This document shows, one piece after another, positions 27,293 through 36,087 of a stretch of DNA of 64,000 nt. The translations under genes were made by a program, and so were the position numbers. How positions within the stretch are numbered: the stretch's first letter is position 1; each line of letters opens with the position of its first letter. The stretch covers positions 560,001 through 624,000 of the forward strand of contig NZ_CP069127.1 of the NCBI RefSeq assembly GCF_016811915.1. Direction: 5' to 3'. The stretch is from Brevibacillus choshinensis (GTDB taxonomy: Bacteria > Bacillota > Bacilli > Brevibacillales > Brevibacillaceae). The notes below the pieces were generated by a model that saw nothing but the letters and a program-made list of their open reading frames with translations, was not told the origin of the DNA and did not search any database.

Positions 27293-28249
27293 ATGATGTT
27301 TGTGGTCAGACGCCTGCTGCTGACAATCCCGATTCTCCTGCTGGTGTCGATTCTTACGTTCTCTTTGATCCATATGATCCCGGGCGATCCTGCCCGGGTC
27401 ATTTTAGGACAAGAAGCGACACCGGAAGCCTATCAGGCACTGCGAACGGAGTTGGGACTCGACAAGCCGATCGTGGTGCAATATTTTTCCTGGCTAGGAA
27501 AAGTGGTTACGGGTGATTTGGGAATGTCCATTACGGACCGGATTCCGGTCTCCGAATTGATTAAGCAAAGGCTACCCGCAACGGTGGAGCTGACAATCGG
27601 GACTTTTCTCGTAGCGATCCTCATCGCATTTCCTGCGGGGATCCTGGCGGCGACGCGGCGCGGTACCTGGATTGATTATACGAGTACCTTTACTGCACTA
27701 GGAGGTATGAGTATCCCGAGCTTTTGGCTGGCGATGATGATGATCATCTACTTTGCCGTTGAGAACCAATGGCTGCCTTCATCGGGCTACGTTTCCTTCT
27801 TTGAAAACCCTACGCAAAACCTGCTGGCCATGATTCTGCCTTGTGTGGCCACTGGCCTGAGGGAATCGGCCGTCCTCATGCGCATGCTGCGCTCCTCGCT
27901 ATTGGATGTGGTCAACATGGACTTTATTCGCACTGCGAAAGCAAAAGGCTTGAACGAAGCGCGCACCATTCTGGGTCATGCCTTGCGCAACGCGATGGTA
28001 CCCGTCGTAACGACATCCGGTCTGATGATCGCAGGTCTCTTGGGAGGTCTTGTCATTACGGAATCGATCTTTTCTATCCCTGGTTTTGGGCGTTTGATCG
28101 TTGAATCCGTATTCAAACGGGATTATGTGACCGTACAAGGTGCAATTCTTGTTTCCGCTGTACTGGTCGTTATCGTAAACCTCGCTGTAGATATTTTGTA
28201 CGCAGTTATTGACCCACGCATCAAAAGCGGGAAAGGAGCGGGCGAGTGA
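27293..28249 (+). CDS. Peptide ABC transporter permease (DppB-like)
   Basis: 318 residues, six hydrophobic helices, with N-terminal RRLLLTIPILLLVSILTFSL and the EAA-type loop RTAKAKGLNEARTILGHALRN that contacts the ATPases. ATG at 27293 behind GAGGAGG. It overlaps the next gene by ATGA. Confidence 0.93.
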   Translation: MMFVVRRLLLTIPILLLVSILTFSLIHMIPGDPARVILGQEATPEAYQALRTELGLDKPIVVQYFSWLGKVVTGDLGMSITDRIPVSELIKQRLPATVELTIGTFLVAILIAFPAGILAATRRGTWIDYTSTFTALGGMSIPSFWLAMMMIIYFAVENQWLPSSGYVSFFENPTQNLLAMILPCVATGLRESAVLMRMLRSSLLDVVNMDFIRTAKAKGLNEARTILGHALRNAMVPVVTTSGLMIAGLLGGLVITESIFSIPGFGRLIVESVFKRDYVTVQGAILVSAVLVVIVNLAVDILYAVIDPRIKSGKGAGE

Positions 28250-29079
28250 TGAAAACCCTAGGCAAATTTCTCCGAAACGGGCTTGGTGTCATCGGAGCGG
28301 TGATTATCCTCGGACTGATTGTGGTGGCGATCTTTGCACCTCAGATTGCTCCGTTCGACCCCAATGCGCAAGACTACAACAAAATCCTGCTCGCTCCTGG
28401 CGGCGAGCACCTGTTTGGAACGGATGACCTCGGCCGCGATATATTCTCTCGTGTCGTCTACGGGGCACGAATCTCCATGGAAGCCGCATTGATTTCTGTC
28501 GGGATCGCGATGCTGATTGGCGTACCGATCGGTCTTTTATCCGGCTACTACCGCGGTTTTTGGGACGAGTGGATCGTCATGCGAAGCGTTGACGCGATGC
28601 AGGCATTTCCTTTCCTGATCCTGGCGCTTGCGATCTCTGCGGTTCTCGGCTCTGGATTCGGCAATGCGATGCTGGCGATCGGGATCGGCTTTGCCCCTGC
28701 CTTTGTCCGCATCACACGCGGTCAGGTACTGACTCTTCGCAATATGGAGTACATTCATGCAGCTCGTTCGGTCGGTGTAAAAGATGCACGCATCATTTTC
28801 CGCCATATCTTGCCGAATGCACTCAACCCGATCATGATTCAAGCTACGCTTGCGATGGCGTCCGGTATCATCGCAGAGGCATCTCTGTCCTATCTGGGAC
28901 TTGGCGTCCAACCTCCCACACCTTCGTGGGGCAGCATGCTGAATCAGGCGCAGACGCTGATGTCAGTTGCGCCTTATGCCACCTTCTATCCCGGTATTGC
29001 GATCTTCTTGGTCGTACTCGGATTCAACTTGCTGGGTGACGGATTGCAACAGGTTCTAGATCCGCGGTCACGAAAATAA
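28246..29079 (+). CDS. Peptide ABC transporter permease (DppC-like)
   Basis: 277 residues with the DppC/OppC N-terminal helix, HLFGTDDLGRDIFSRVVYGAR and the EAA loop HAARSVGVKDARIIFRHILPN. It forms the second half of the membrane channel together with the DppB-like protein, with which it is translationally coupled. Confidence 0.93.
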   Translation: MMKTLGKFLRNGLGVIGAVIILGLIVVAIFAPQIAPFDPNAQDYNKILLAPGGEHLFGTDDLGRDIFSRVVYGARISMEAALISVGIAMLIGVPIGLLSGYYRGFWDEWIVMRSVDAMQAFPFLILALAISAVLGSGFGNAMLAIGIGFAPAFVRITRGQVLTLRNMEYIHAARSVGVKDARIIFRHILPNALNPIMIQATLAMASGIIAEASLSYLGLGVQPPTPSWGSMLNQAQTLMSVAPYATFYPGIAIFLVVLGFNLLGDGLQQVLDPRSRK

Positions 29080-29096
29080 TAAAGGGAGTGGAGCAG

Positions 29097-30071
29097 ATGA
29101 CGACCATCTTGGAAGTGGAACAACTGAGAACCCGGTTTCGCACAGACAGCGGTGTCGTCAGTGTCGTTGACGGCGTCGACTTCTCCATCCGTGCCGGCGA
29201 AACGCTCGGTGTCGTAGGTGAATCAGGCTGTGGGAAAAGCGTAACCAGCCTTTCAATCATGCGGCTGCTGCCGCCCAACGGTAAATCGGAAGGATCGATC
29301 CGCTTCAACGGGAAAGACGTGCTGGATCTGTCGGAAAAAGACATGCAGCGAGTTCGTGGAAACGAAATCGCGATGATTTTCCAGGAGCCGATGACTTCTC
29401 TCAATCCGCTGCATACGGTAGGTAAACAGATTGAAGAAGCAGTCATGCTCCATATGAAAGTGGGCAAGGCGCAAGCGAAAGAGCGGGCCATCGCCATGCT
29501 GAAAGCAGTAGGGATGCCGCGTGCGGAAGAGATCTACGGCGAATTCCCGCATCAGCTCTCCGGCGGTATGCGTCAGCGGGTCATGATCGCGATGGCGATG
29601 TCCTGTGACCCCAAGCTGATCATCGCGGACGAGCCGACCACGGCGCTCGACGTGACGATCCAGGCGCAAATCCTCGATCTGATGCGCGACCTCAAGGAAA
29701 AGACGGGGACTTCGATCATGCTGATCACCCACGATTTGGGTGTTGTAGCTGAAATGTGCGACCGCGTCATCGTCATGTACGCCGGCCAGGTCGTGGAAGA
29801 AACAGACGTAGACACGCTGTTTGAGAGTCCGAAGCATCCATACACGATCGGCCTCATGAATTCGATTCCAGAGCTCGACGATGAGCGCGAGTACCTAGAC
29901 ACCATTCCGGGAGCTGTTCCATTGCCGCAGCAAATGCCAAAAGGCTGCCGATTCGCTCCGCGTTGTTCCAAAGCAATGGCGATCTGTCATGAACAGCCGC
30001 CTGAGCTGTTGCAGCTGGAGGGCCAAAAATGCCGCTGCTGGCTGTATGCAGATGGGGGGGAACAAGAATGA
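29097..30071 (+). CDS. Peptide ABC transporter ATPase (DppD-like)
   Basis: 324 residues: Walker A GESGCGKS, signature LSGGMRQR, Walker B LIIADEPTTALD and the C-terminal oligopeptide-binding extension with the Cys cluster CRFAPRCSKAMAICHEQPP seen in DppD proteins that hold an iron-sulfur cluster. The ATG at 29097 lies behind GGGAGTGGAG; an in-frame GTG at 29088 is less well placed. Confidence 0.93.
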   Translation: MTTILEVEQLRTRFRTDSGVVSVVDGVDFSIRAGETLGVVGESGCGKSVTSLSIMRLLPPNGKSEGSIRFNGKDVLDLSEKDMQRVRGNEIAMIFQEPMTSLNPLHTVGKQIEEAVMLHMKVGKAQAKERAIAMLKAVGMPRAEEIYGEFPHQLSGGMRQRVMIAMAMSCDPKLIIADEPTTALDVTIQAQILDLMRDLKEKTGTSIMLITHDLGVVAEMCDRVIVMYAGQVVEETDVDTLFESPKHPYTIGLMNSIPELDDEREYLDTIPGAVPLPQQMPKGCRFAPRCSKAMAICHEQPPELLQLEGQKCRCWLYADGGEQE

Positions 30072-31054
30072 CGACACCTCTGTTGGAAGTCAAAGGATTA
30101 AAGCAACATTTTCCCATCAAGGGCGGATTCCTGAAAAAAACGACGGGGTATGTAAAAGCCGTCGACGGTATCGACCTGCAAGTGTTTCCGGGCGAAACGC
30201 TGGGAATCGTAGGGGAATCAGGCTGTGGCAAATCGACCACGGGACGAAGCATTATGCGCCTCTTGGAACCGAGCTCAGGCGAAGTATGGTTCGACGGCAA
30301 GGATTTGGCAAAGCTTCCGAAAGAAGAAATGCGCCAGATGCGCCGAAATTTGCAAATGATTTTTCAGGATCCGTATGCATCCCTGAACCCTCGCATGACC
30401 ATCAAACAGATTTTGATGGAGTCGCTCATGGTGCACAATATTGGTACACCTGCCGAGCGTGAAAAGACGATCGAAGAGATCATCGAGATTGTAGGTCTTC
30501 GCAAAGAGCATTTGAACCGCCATCCGCATGACTTCTCGGGTGGTCAGCGCCAACGGATTGGGATTGCGCGTGCATTGGTAGTAAAACCTAAGCTGATCAT
30601 CGCCGACGAGCCCGTATCCGCTCTGGACGTATCCATCCAGTCGCAGGTGCTCAATCTGCTCAAGGACTTGAAGAAAGAATTCAATCTGACACTCATGTTC
30701 ATTTCCCATGACCTGTCAGTCGTCAAGCATTTGTGCGACCGGATCGCTGTGATGTATTTGGGCCGCGTCGTAGAAATCGCCGATAAACGCACCTTGTTTG
30801 AAAATCCGAGCCATCCGTATACACGGGCTTTGCTGTCCGCAGTACCGGTGGCCAAACCCCGCCAAAAGCGGGAACGCATTTTGCTCACTGGCGATCTGCC
30901 GAGTCCGGCAAATCCGCCTAGCGGTTGCACCTTCCATCCGCGTTGTCCTTACGCTACGGATGTATGTAAAACGACAGTACCGAGTCTGGCCGATATCGGA
31001 GCCGGGCAGCTGGTATCCTGCCATCTGGTGCAATCGGGTGAACTTCGCCGTTAG
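30068..31054 (+). CDS. Peptide ABC transporter ATPase (DppF-like)
   Basis: 328 residues: Walker A GESGCGKST, signature FSGGQRQR, Walker B LIIADEPVSALD and the C-terminal extension CTFHPRCPYATDVCK. The ATG at 30068 overlaps the DppD-like stop as ATGA; the in-frame extension back to 30029 lies inside that gene and is rejected. Confidence 0.93.
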   Translation: MTTPLLEVKGLKQHFPIKGGFLKKTTGYVKAVDGIDLQVFPGETLGIVGESGCGKSTTGRSIMRLLEPSSGEVWFDGKDLAKLPKEEMRQMRRNLQMIFQDPYASLNPRMTIKQILMESLMVHNIGTPAEREKTIEEIIEIVGLRKEHLNRHPHDFSGGQRQRIGIARALVVKPKLIIADEPVSALDVSIQSQVLNLLKDLKKEFNLTLMFISHDLSVVKHLCDRIAVMYLGRVVEIADKRTLFENPSHPYTRALLSAVPVAKPRQKRERILLTGDLPSPANPPSGCTFHPRCPYATDVCKTTVPSLADIGAGQLVSCHLVQSGELRR

Positions 31055-31074
31055 AGGCAGGACGGAGGAACAAC

Positions 31075-31656
31075 ATGATTTACTGGCAACTGTTTATCGC
31101 GTTTTTCCGCATCGGTATTTTCGGTTTCGGGGGAGGTCCTACCATGGTTCCCCTGTTTCACACCGAGTGCGTGAAAAAGTACAAATGGGTAACAGATGAA
31201 GACTTTGCAGATAATCTGGCACTGGGGAATGCTCTTCCGGGACCGATCGCAACCAAGCTGGCTGCGTTTATCGGCTACCGGGTAAGAGGCTGGAAGGGCG
31301 CATTGGTGGCAAACATCGGAGTCGTAATGCCAATTGTCATCGTGATGATCGCGCTTTTGGAAGTCATCTACAAGTGGAAGGATGCGCCAGGGGTTTACGG
31401 CATGATTCAGGCAATCGGTCCTGTAATCGCGGTCATGACCGGCGTGCTCACTTGGGAGTTTTTGCAAAAGGCTTGGCAAGGCGCTTCCAACAAAACCGGT
31501 GTAAGTATTTCGCTCGCCCTTTCTTTGGTCGCTTTGTTGTTTCTTGACTGGCATCCAGGAATTGTCGTAGCAATCGCTTTGGTGATTTCCTTTGCTTACT
31601 CTACCTGGTCGGTCCAGAGGCGCAAGAAAAAGGACGGCAAGGAGGGCGCAGCATGA
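31075..31656 (+). CDS. Chromate-transporter half protein (first)
   Basis: 193 residues with one CHR domain (GIFGFGGGPTMVPLF and LALGNALPGPIATKLAAFIGY). Short CHR proteins work in pairs made by adjacent genes. Here the second half follows with an ATGA overlap. Chromate export is known for some family members only. In Bacillus subtilis the similar YwrA/YwrB pair sits beside an Lrp-type regulator and a gamma-glutamyltransferase, so a different anion or an amino-acid-related substrate is possible. Confidence 0.88.
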   Translation: MIYWQLFIAFFRIGIFGFGGGPTMVPLFHTECVKKYKWVTDEDFADNLALGNALPGPIATKLAAFIGYRVRGWKGALVANIGVVMPIVIVMIALLEVIYKWKDAPGVYGMIQAIGPVIAVMTGVLTWEFLQKAWQGASNKTGVSISLALSLVALLFLDWHPGIVVAIALVISFAYSTWSVQRRKKKDGKEGAA

Positions 31657-32183
31657 TTTATCTTCAGTTATTCTGGGCATTTTTCATCTCGAACATTTTG
31701 GGATACGGCGGCGGCCCTCCCAGCATTCCGCTGATCCAGAATGAAGTCGTCGATCATTACAAATGGATGTCGGTGAAGGAATTCGGGGAAATGCTTGCAG
31801 TAGGGAACGCACTCCCAAGCCCTATCGCGACGAAGCTGGCTGGCTATGTCGGCTACCAGGTAGCAGGAGTTCCCGGAGCGATAGTAGCGTTGCTTGCGAC
31901 AGTAGCTCCTACGGCGATCGCGATGATCCTGCTCCTGCAATTCATCAATCTTTTCCGTAGTGCTCCACAAGTAAAAGCCATGACTCAATCGGTCCGCCCA
32001 ATAGTCACGGTACTTTTGGGAACCATGACATACCAGTTTATCATGGGTGCGGTAGAAGGAATCGGGTGGATGCAAACCATCATCCTGTCCGTTGCTTCTT
32101 ATCTGCTTCTGGAAACCTGGAAAGTACATCCTGCGTTTGTCATTTTGGGAGCCATGGTGTACGGGTACATCTTCATTGGCTAG
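31653..32183 (+). CDS. Chromate-transporter half protein (second)
   Basis: 176 residues, one CHR domain (NILGYGGGPPSIPLIQNEVV and LAVGNALPSPIATKLAGYVGY). It is the partner of the preceding gene, with which it shares domain plan and overlap. Confidence 0.88.
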   Translation: MIYLQLFWAFFISNILGYGGGPPSIPLIQNEVVDHYKWMSVKEFGEMLAVGNALPSPIATKLAGYVGYQVAGVPGAIVALLATVAPTAIAMILLLQFINLFRSAPQVKAMTQSVRPIVTVLLGTMTYQFIMGAVEGIGWMQTIILSVASYLLLETWKVHPAFVILGAMVYGYIFIG

Positions 32184-32211
32184 GATCAAGTTCACAAGGA
32201 GGCATAACTTC

Positions 32212-33822
32212 ATGGTTAAATATGACGCAATGGAATACCCGTATGCATCTCGGCGTATGACCACTTTTGCTAAAAACGGGATGGTAGCCACTTCACAGCC
32301 GTTGGCAGCGCAAGCAGGCTTGGATATTTTGAAAAAGGGCGGAAACGCCATCGACGCTGCTATTGCAACGGCAGCTTGCCTGACTGTCGTAGAACCGACG
32401 TCCAACGGCATCGGCGGTGACGCGTTCGCGCTGGTATGGGTAAAAGACGAGCTGTACGGACTGAACTCCAGCGGTCCGGCTCCGCAAAGCATTTCGATCG
32501 AGGCGGTAAAAGCAAATGGACATGAAGAAATGCCTACGTACGGCTGGACTCCGGTAACTGTACCCGGTGCGCCTGCTGCTTGGGCGGCGCTGTCCAAACG
32601 CTTTGGCAAATTGCCTTTGACAGAAGTTTTGAAACCGGCGATCGATTATGCAGAGAACGGTTATCCGCTTTCTCCAACACTCGCTCATTACTGGAAAGTG
32701 GCCTACAAGAAATTTTCCAAATTGTGCACAGGTCCAGAATTTGCGCATTGGTACGAGACGTTTGTCCCAGGTGGAAAAGCACCGCAAGCGGGTGATATTT
32801 GGAAATCCCCAGGACATGCAGCAACCCTGCGCCAAATCGCAGAGACGAATGGCGAGAGCTTCTACCGCGGAGAGCTGGCAGAGAAGATTGATGCTTTCTC
32901 CCGTGAGTGCGGCGGCTTCTTGAGAAAAGAAGACCTGGCTGCGTTTGAGCCGGAGTGGGTCAAACCGCTGAGCGTGAACTACCGAGGTTATGATGTATGG
33001 GAGATCCCGCCGAACGGCCAAGGCATGATTGCCCTGATGGCACTCAACATCCTCAAAGGCTTTGACTTTGATGCCAAAGACACGACGGAAACGTACCACA
33101 AACAGATCGAAGCCATGAAGCTGGCGTTTACAGACGGTTTGAAATACATCACCGAATCCAGCAAAATGAGCGTCACGGCAGAAGAGCTGCTGGCAGATGA
33201 ATACGCAGGCACTCGCCGCGCATTGATCGGAGACGAGGCACTGACTCCGGAGCCGGGAAATCCTCGTTCCAGCGGTACCGTCTACTTGGCAACGGCAGAC
33301 GGCGAAGGCAACATGGTATCGTTCATTCAGAGCAACTACATGGGATTTGGCTCTGGCGTAGTGGTTCCGGGTACAGGCATCGCCCTGCAAAACCGCGGGC
33401 ACAACTTCTCGCTTGATCCGGCTCACGATAATTGCCTGGAGCCAGGAAAAAGAACGTTCCACACCATCATCCCAGGCTTCCTGACAAAAGACGGAAAGGC
33501 AGTCGGACCATTTGGCGTCATGGGCGGATTCATGCAGCCGCAAGGTCATGTGCAGGTCGTCATGAACACCATCGACTTCCATCTGAATCCACAGGCTTCC
33601 CTCGATGCGCCTCGCTGGCAGTGGACGGAAGGCAAGGTCGTCGAGCTGGAGCGCCACTTCCCTGAGCATTTGGCGATGGCACTCGAGCGCAAGGGACACC
33701 AAATCAAGTGGGCGCAGCTGGGCAACTACTTCGGTCGCGGTCAGATCATCTGGCGCGATGAAAACGGCGTGCTCTCCGGCGGTACCGACATGCGCACGGA
33801 CAGCAGCATCGCGGCGTGGTAA
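32212..33822 (+). CDS. Gamma-glutamyltransferase-like enzyme (YwrD-like)
   Basis: 536 residues, Ntn-hydrolase of the gamma-glutamyltranspeptidase family. The large-subunit part has GGNAIDAAIA and SNGIGGDAFALV. The predicted autocleavage/catalytic Thr is about residue 356 in SSGTVYLATADGEGNMVSF, followed by FGSGVVVPGTGIALQNRG and PFGVMGGFMQPQGHVQV. No signal peptide is visible, so it should stay in the cytoplasm and could split gamma-glutamyl peptides brought in by the transporter upstream. The ATG lies behind AAGGAGG; the longer frame to 32092 overlaps the CHR gene. Confidence 0.9.
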   Translation: MVKYDAMEYPYASRRMTTFAKNGMVATSQPLAAQAGLDILKKGGNAIDAAIATAACLTVVEPTSNGIGGDAFALVWVKDELYGLNSSGPAPQSISIEAVKANGHEEMPTYGWTPVTVPGAPAAWAALSKRFGKLPLTEVLKPAIDYAENGYPLSPTLAHYWKVAYKKFSKLCTGPEFAHWYETFVPGGKAPQAGDIWKSPGHAATLRQIAETNGESFYRGELAEKIDAFSRECGGFLRKEDLAAFEPEWVKPLSVNYRGYDVWEIPPNGQGMIALMALNILKGFDFDAKDTTETYHKQIEAMKLAFTDGLKYITESSKMSVTAEELLADEYAGTRRALIGDEALTPEPGNPRSSGTVYLATADGEGNMVSFIQSNYMGFGSGVVVPGTGIALQNRGHNFSLDPAHDNCLEPGKRTFHTIIPGFLTKDGKAVGPFGVMGGFMQPQGHVQVVMNTIDFHLNPQASLDAPRWQWTEGKVVELERHFPEHLAMALERKGHQIKWAQLGNYFGRGQIIWRDENGVLSGGTDMRTDSSIAAW

Positions 33823-33839
33823 AAGTGAGGAAATAACGA

Positions 33840-33879
33840 AGAACCGTATGGAGCAAAAGCTTCCGTACGGTTCTTTTTT
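33840..33879 (+). terminator. Terminator of the peptide/gamma-glutamyl operon
   Basis: GAACCGTATGGAG pairs with TTCCGTACGGTTC and is followed by T6. Confidence 0.9.
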
Positions 33880-33946
33880 GTGACAAGGCTTTGGGGTTAG
33901 ACAAAGTACCGCTGCAAGGTCAATCCATAGATAAAGATACCAAAGA

Positions 33947-34279
33947 TCAGAGCTGTGGAAATACTGAATCCACAGACAGCTCCAATGCCCGTTCCAATTC
34001 CCCGAACACCACAATTCGCGATTGCCGGAACACTTCTTTCCCTTCTCGAAACAAGAGGATGGTCGGAGCGGTAAAAATGAGAAACTCCCCGGACAGGCTG
34101 GGGATCGTTTCAATCGAAGTGACCATGAATGGCACCTGTGTAAAGGACTTTAACAGCTCCTTTGTTTTTGCAAAGGTGGCATCGCATACCCCGCAGTTTT
34201 CCATTTTGACAAACAGCATGCACACAGGATACTGGGCGATGTCAGCCCTAAGCTCGGATAGTTCCTTATATTCTCGCAT
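33947..34279 (-). CDS. Thioredoxin-family protein
   Basis: 110 residues with the redox motif CGVC at 29-32 (MENCGVCDATFAK) and the cis-Pro TAPTILLF further on. The fold is thioredoxin-like but divergent from housekeeping TrxA (CGPC). It is the downstream partner of nothing obvious; the CDGSH gene lies beyond it on the same strand with its own terminator. Function is inferred from the fold only. Confidence 0.85.
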   Translation of the reverse strand: MREYKELSELRADIAQYPVCMLFVKMENCGVCDATFAKTKELLKSFTQVPFMVTSIETIPSLSGEFLIFTAPTILLFREGKEVFRQSRIVVFGELERALELSVDSVFPQL

Positions 34280-34332
34280 GTGCGGTCACCTCGGCTAAAA
34301 GCATGATAACTCTACCTCACCATGATAGCAAA

Positions 34333-34358
34333 AAGCCCTCTGCTGAGACAGAGGGCTT
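34333..34358 (-). terminator. Terminator of the CDGSH gene
   Basis: AAGCCCTCT/AGAGGGCTT stem. On the minus strand it is followed by a run of five T. Confidence 0.88.
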
Positions 34359-34373
34359 ACGACGCGTGCACTA

Positions 34374-34562
34374 CTATGCTCTCACAACGCTTTCAAACTG
34401 TCCTTTATGCGCTCCGTTGCAGAAAGGTTTGTTCGACGACAAACCGCATCTACAGAGATGGGCTTGCGCCTTTGTTTCCAGGGGTTTTCCTTCGCCATCC
34501 AGCAGGGTGAATTCTCCCGTCACGAGCAGTGGACCATTATCCAAGACCTTGATATCCGACAT
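34374..34562 (-). CDS. CDGSH-type iron-sulfur protein
   Basis: 62 residues with the pattern CRCGLSSNKPFCNGAHK, the three-Cys-one-His site that binds a [2Fe-2S] cluster in CDGSH proteins; the usual Asp after the third Cys is Asn here. A small cytoplasmic redox or cluster-transfer protein by family. Confidence 0.88.
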   Translation of the reverse strand: MSDIKVLDNGPLLVTGEFTLLDGEGKPLETKAQAHLCRCGLSSNKPFCNGAHKGQFESVVRA

Positions 34563-34617
34563 CTTCTCACCTCCTGTCCCTTCTGGTTATTTTTTCACAA
34601 AATGTGAGCGATTAGAC

Positions 34618-34651
34618 AGGCCGTAAGTATGGAATGTGCACGGCCTTTTTT
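34618..34651 (+). terminator. Plus-strand terminator without an upstream gene
   Basis: AGGCCGT/ACGGCCT stem followed by T6. The genes to its left run on the opposite strand, so no known transcript ends here. It may protect the CDGSH gene from antisense transcription or belong to an unrecognised leader. Confidence 0.65.
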
Positions 34652-34703
34652 GCTACCCTTCGACACTATTTTTACTGAAACGGCCCCTTTTTATGAAAAA
34701 AAT

Positions 34704-34720
34704 CCCAAAAATTTTTTGGG
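34704..34720. other. AT-rich palindrome before the Tad operon
   Basis: CCCAAAAATTTTTTGGG is an almost perfect 17-base palindrome about 80 bases before the first tad gene. It could be an operator for the pilus operon. I found no confident -10/-35 pair around it. Confidence 0.4.
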
Positions 34721-34797
34721 TACATGCAACAAAAATTCCCATATTCCCGTCTGTGAGTGTGATGAGGATTCCCTAAAAGATGGAAGGAGGGCATGGG

Positions 34798-35250
34798 GTG
34801 CTGTCCTATTTTGTGGTAGTTCCGGTGCTTCTCGTCATGATCATTGCAGTCTATACCGACCTGCGCAGACGTCTCATATACGACTGGCTCACTCTTCCAG
34901 GAATCGCCTATTTTCTCATTTACCATGCGTTTGCCCATCCGGACCAATGGACTATGTATGGGCTCGGGGTCGTTTTGACCGGGGGGATCTCCTTGCTGAT
35001 GGCGATGGTGAGCAATGGGCAATTGGGAGGAGGAGACATCAAGCTGTTTGCACTGGTGGGAGCGGCAGTAGGCTGGGAAGCAGGTCTTTATATCTTGTGT
35101 TTCACTTACCTGCTCGCAGGACTCATCGTCATTCCGATCTGGCTGGCATCCAAATGGTCAGGGAATCAGGCGACGGGACGGGAAATTCCTTTGGCTCCTT
35201 TTATCGCGGGGGGAACGAGCCTATTGCTCATGGCTGTAGCATTTATCTGA
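34798..35250 (+). CDS. Prepilin peptidase (TadV/CpaA-like, A24)
   Basis: 150 residues from a GTG at 34798, eight bases after GGAAGGAGG; the ATG at 34780 overlaps that site and is less likely. A polytopic membrane aspartyl peptidase with both catalytic Asp motifs, YTDLRRRLIYD and the GxGD loop QLGGGDIKL. It should cut the Flp, TadE and TadG-like prepilins encoded downstream. First gene of the Tad pilus operon. Confidence 0.9.
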   Translation: MLSYFVVVPVLLVMIIAVYTDLRRRLIYDWLTLPGIAYFLIYHAFAHPDQWTMYGLGVVLTGGISLLMAMVSNGQLGGGDIKLFALVGAAVGWEAGLYILCFTYLLAGLIVIPIWLASKWSGNQATGREIPLAPFIAGGTSLLLMAVAFI

Positions 35251-35277
35251 TGATGGATAGGGAGAGGGAATCACTCG

Positions 35278-36087
35278 ATGTTGGAATCGAAACGAAGGGC
35301 AATCATCTTTTTGGCGCTGTCTCTCATTTTGGCGGCGACGGCAGGCTTTTTGTTCTTGAAAAAAATCAAGGACTTGAATTCACAGCTCGGAGAAATGGTG
35401 GACATTTACGTGGCGAGCACAGATATCGCATCCCGGTCGCTCATTTCGCCCGACCAAATCAAGACCATGCAAATTCCAAAAAAATATGCGGATCATTCGT
35501 ATGTGACGGATAAGCTCAGTCTGAAGAATCAGGTAACCGTTGTTCCCTTGTCGGAAGGAGACATCATTACGAAAAACATCATCAAGCCCGCTGCCACAGT
35601 AAGAGACCAGAACAATCGCCTCGTGACGGTGTATGCTTCCGGCAACATTGTATTCGACCAGCAGCTCGAGGCATTGGACCGAGTCGATATCATTGTCTCG
35701 CACGAGGTGAATGGGAAGCCTGCGACGGAAGTCTTCATGAAGGATGTGCCGGTCGCCATGGTCGCGAAGACAGACGACCACTTTAAAGGAGTCGCCTTGG
35801 AAATGCCGTTTGAACAGGTGCCTGCATTCATACACCAGCAGCACTACGCCGAGGTCATGCGGATTCTGAAGGCCAATGTAGGCAAGGGTGAGCTGGGCAT
35901 CCCGCAGCCGTTTCAGGAGCCGCAGCCCAAGGAAACTCCAGCACCGGCAGCTGGGGAGAAAAGCCCGTCTGCACCAGCGAATGGTCAACAGACACCAGCG
36001 AAACCCGCTGCGCCTAGTCAACCGACAGCTGAGCCATCTAAATCTGCACAACCGACATCTGTCGTCAAACCGGAGGGCAAGTCATGA
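35278..36087 (+). CDS. cpaB: Flp pilus assembly protein CpaB (RcpC-like)
   Basis: 269 residues: one N-terminal membrane helix (about 7-27), then a SAF domain (IYVASTDIASRSLISPDQIKTMQIP...LSEGDIITKNII) and a Pro/Ala/Ser/Gln-rich tail of about 65 residues. In diderms CpaB helps the secretin; this monoderm locus has no secretin, and the low-complexity tail may reach into the cell wall. It overlaps the next gene by ATGA. Confidence 0.88.
   Translation: MLESKRRAIIFLALSLILAATAGFLFLKKIKDLNSQLGEMVDIYVASTDIASRSLISPDQIKTMQIPKKYADHSYVTDKLSLKNQVTVVPLSEGDIITKNIIKPAATVRDQNNRLVTVYASGNIVFDQQLEALDRVDIIVSHEVNGKPATEVFMKDVPVAMVAKTDDHFKGVALEMPFEQVPAFIHQQHYAEVMRILKANVGKGELGIPQPFQEPQPKETPAPAAGEKSPSAPANGQQTPAKPAAPSQPTAEPSKSAQPTSVVKPEGKS

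Noticed and set aside
25492..27402. 636-residue open frame on the minus strand
   Set aside because: Antisense to the substrate-binding protein gene, whose lipobox and family motifs are clear.
32293..34113. 606-residue open frame on the minus strand
   Set aside because: Antisense to the GGT-like gene and across its terminator; composition is unlike a real protein.
34676..34681. ECF-type -35 box TGAAAC before the Tad operon
   Set aside because: No CGTA- or CGTC-like -10 occurs at the required distance, so it cannot be linked to the ECF sigma factor.
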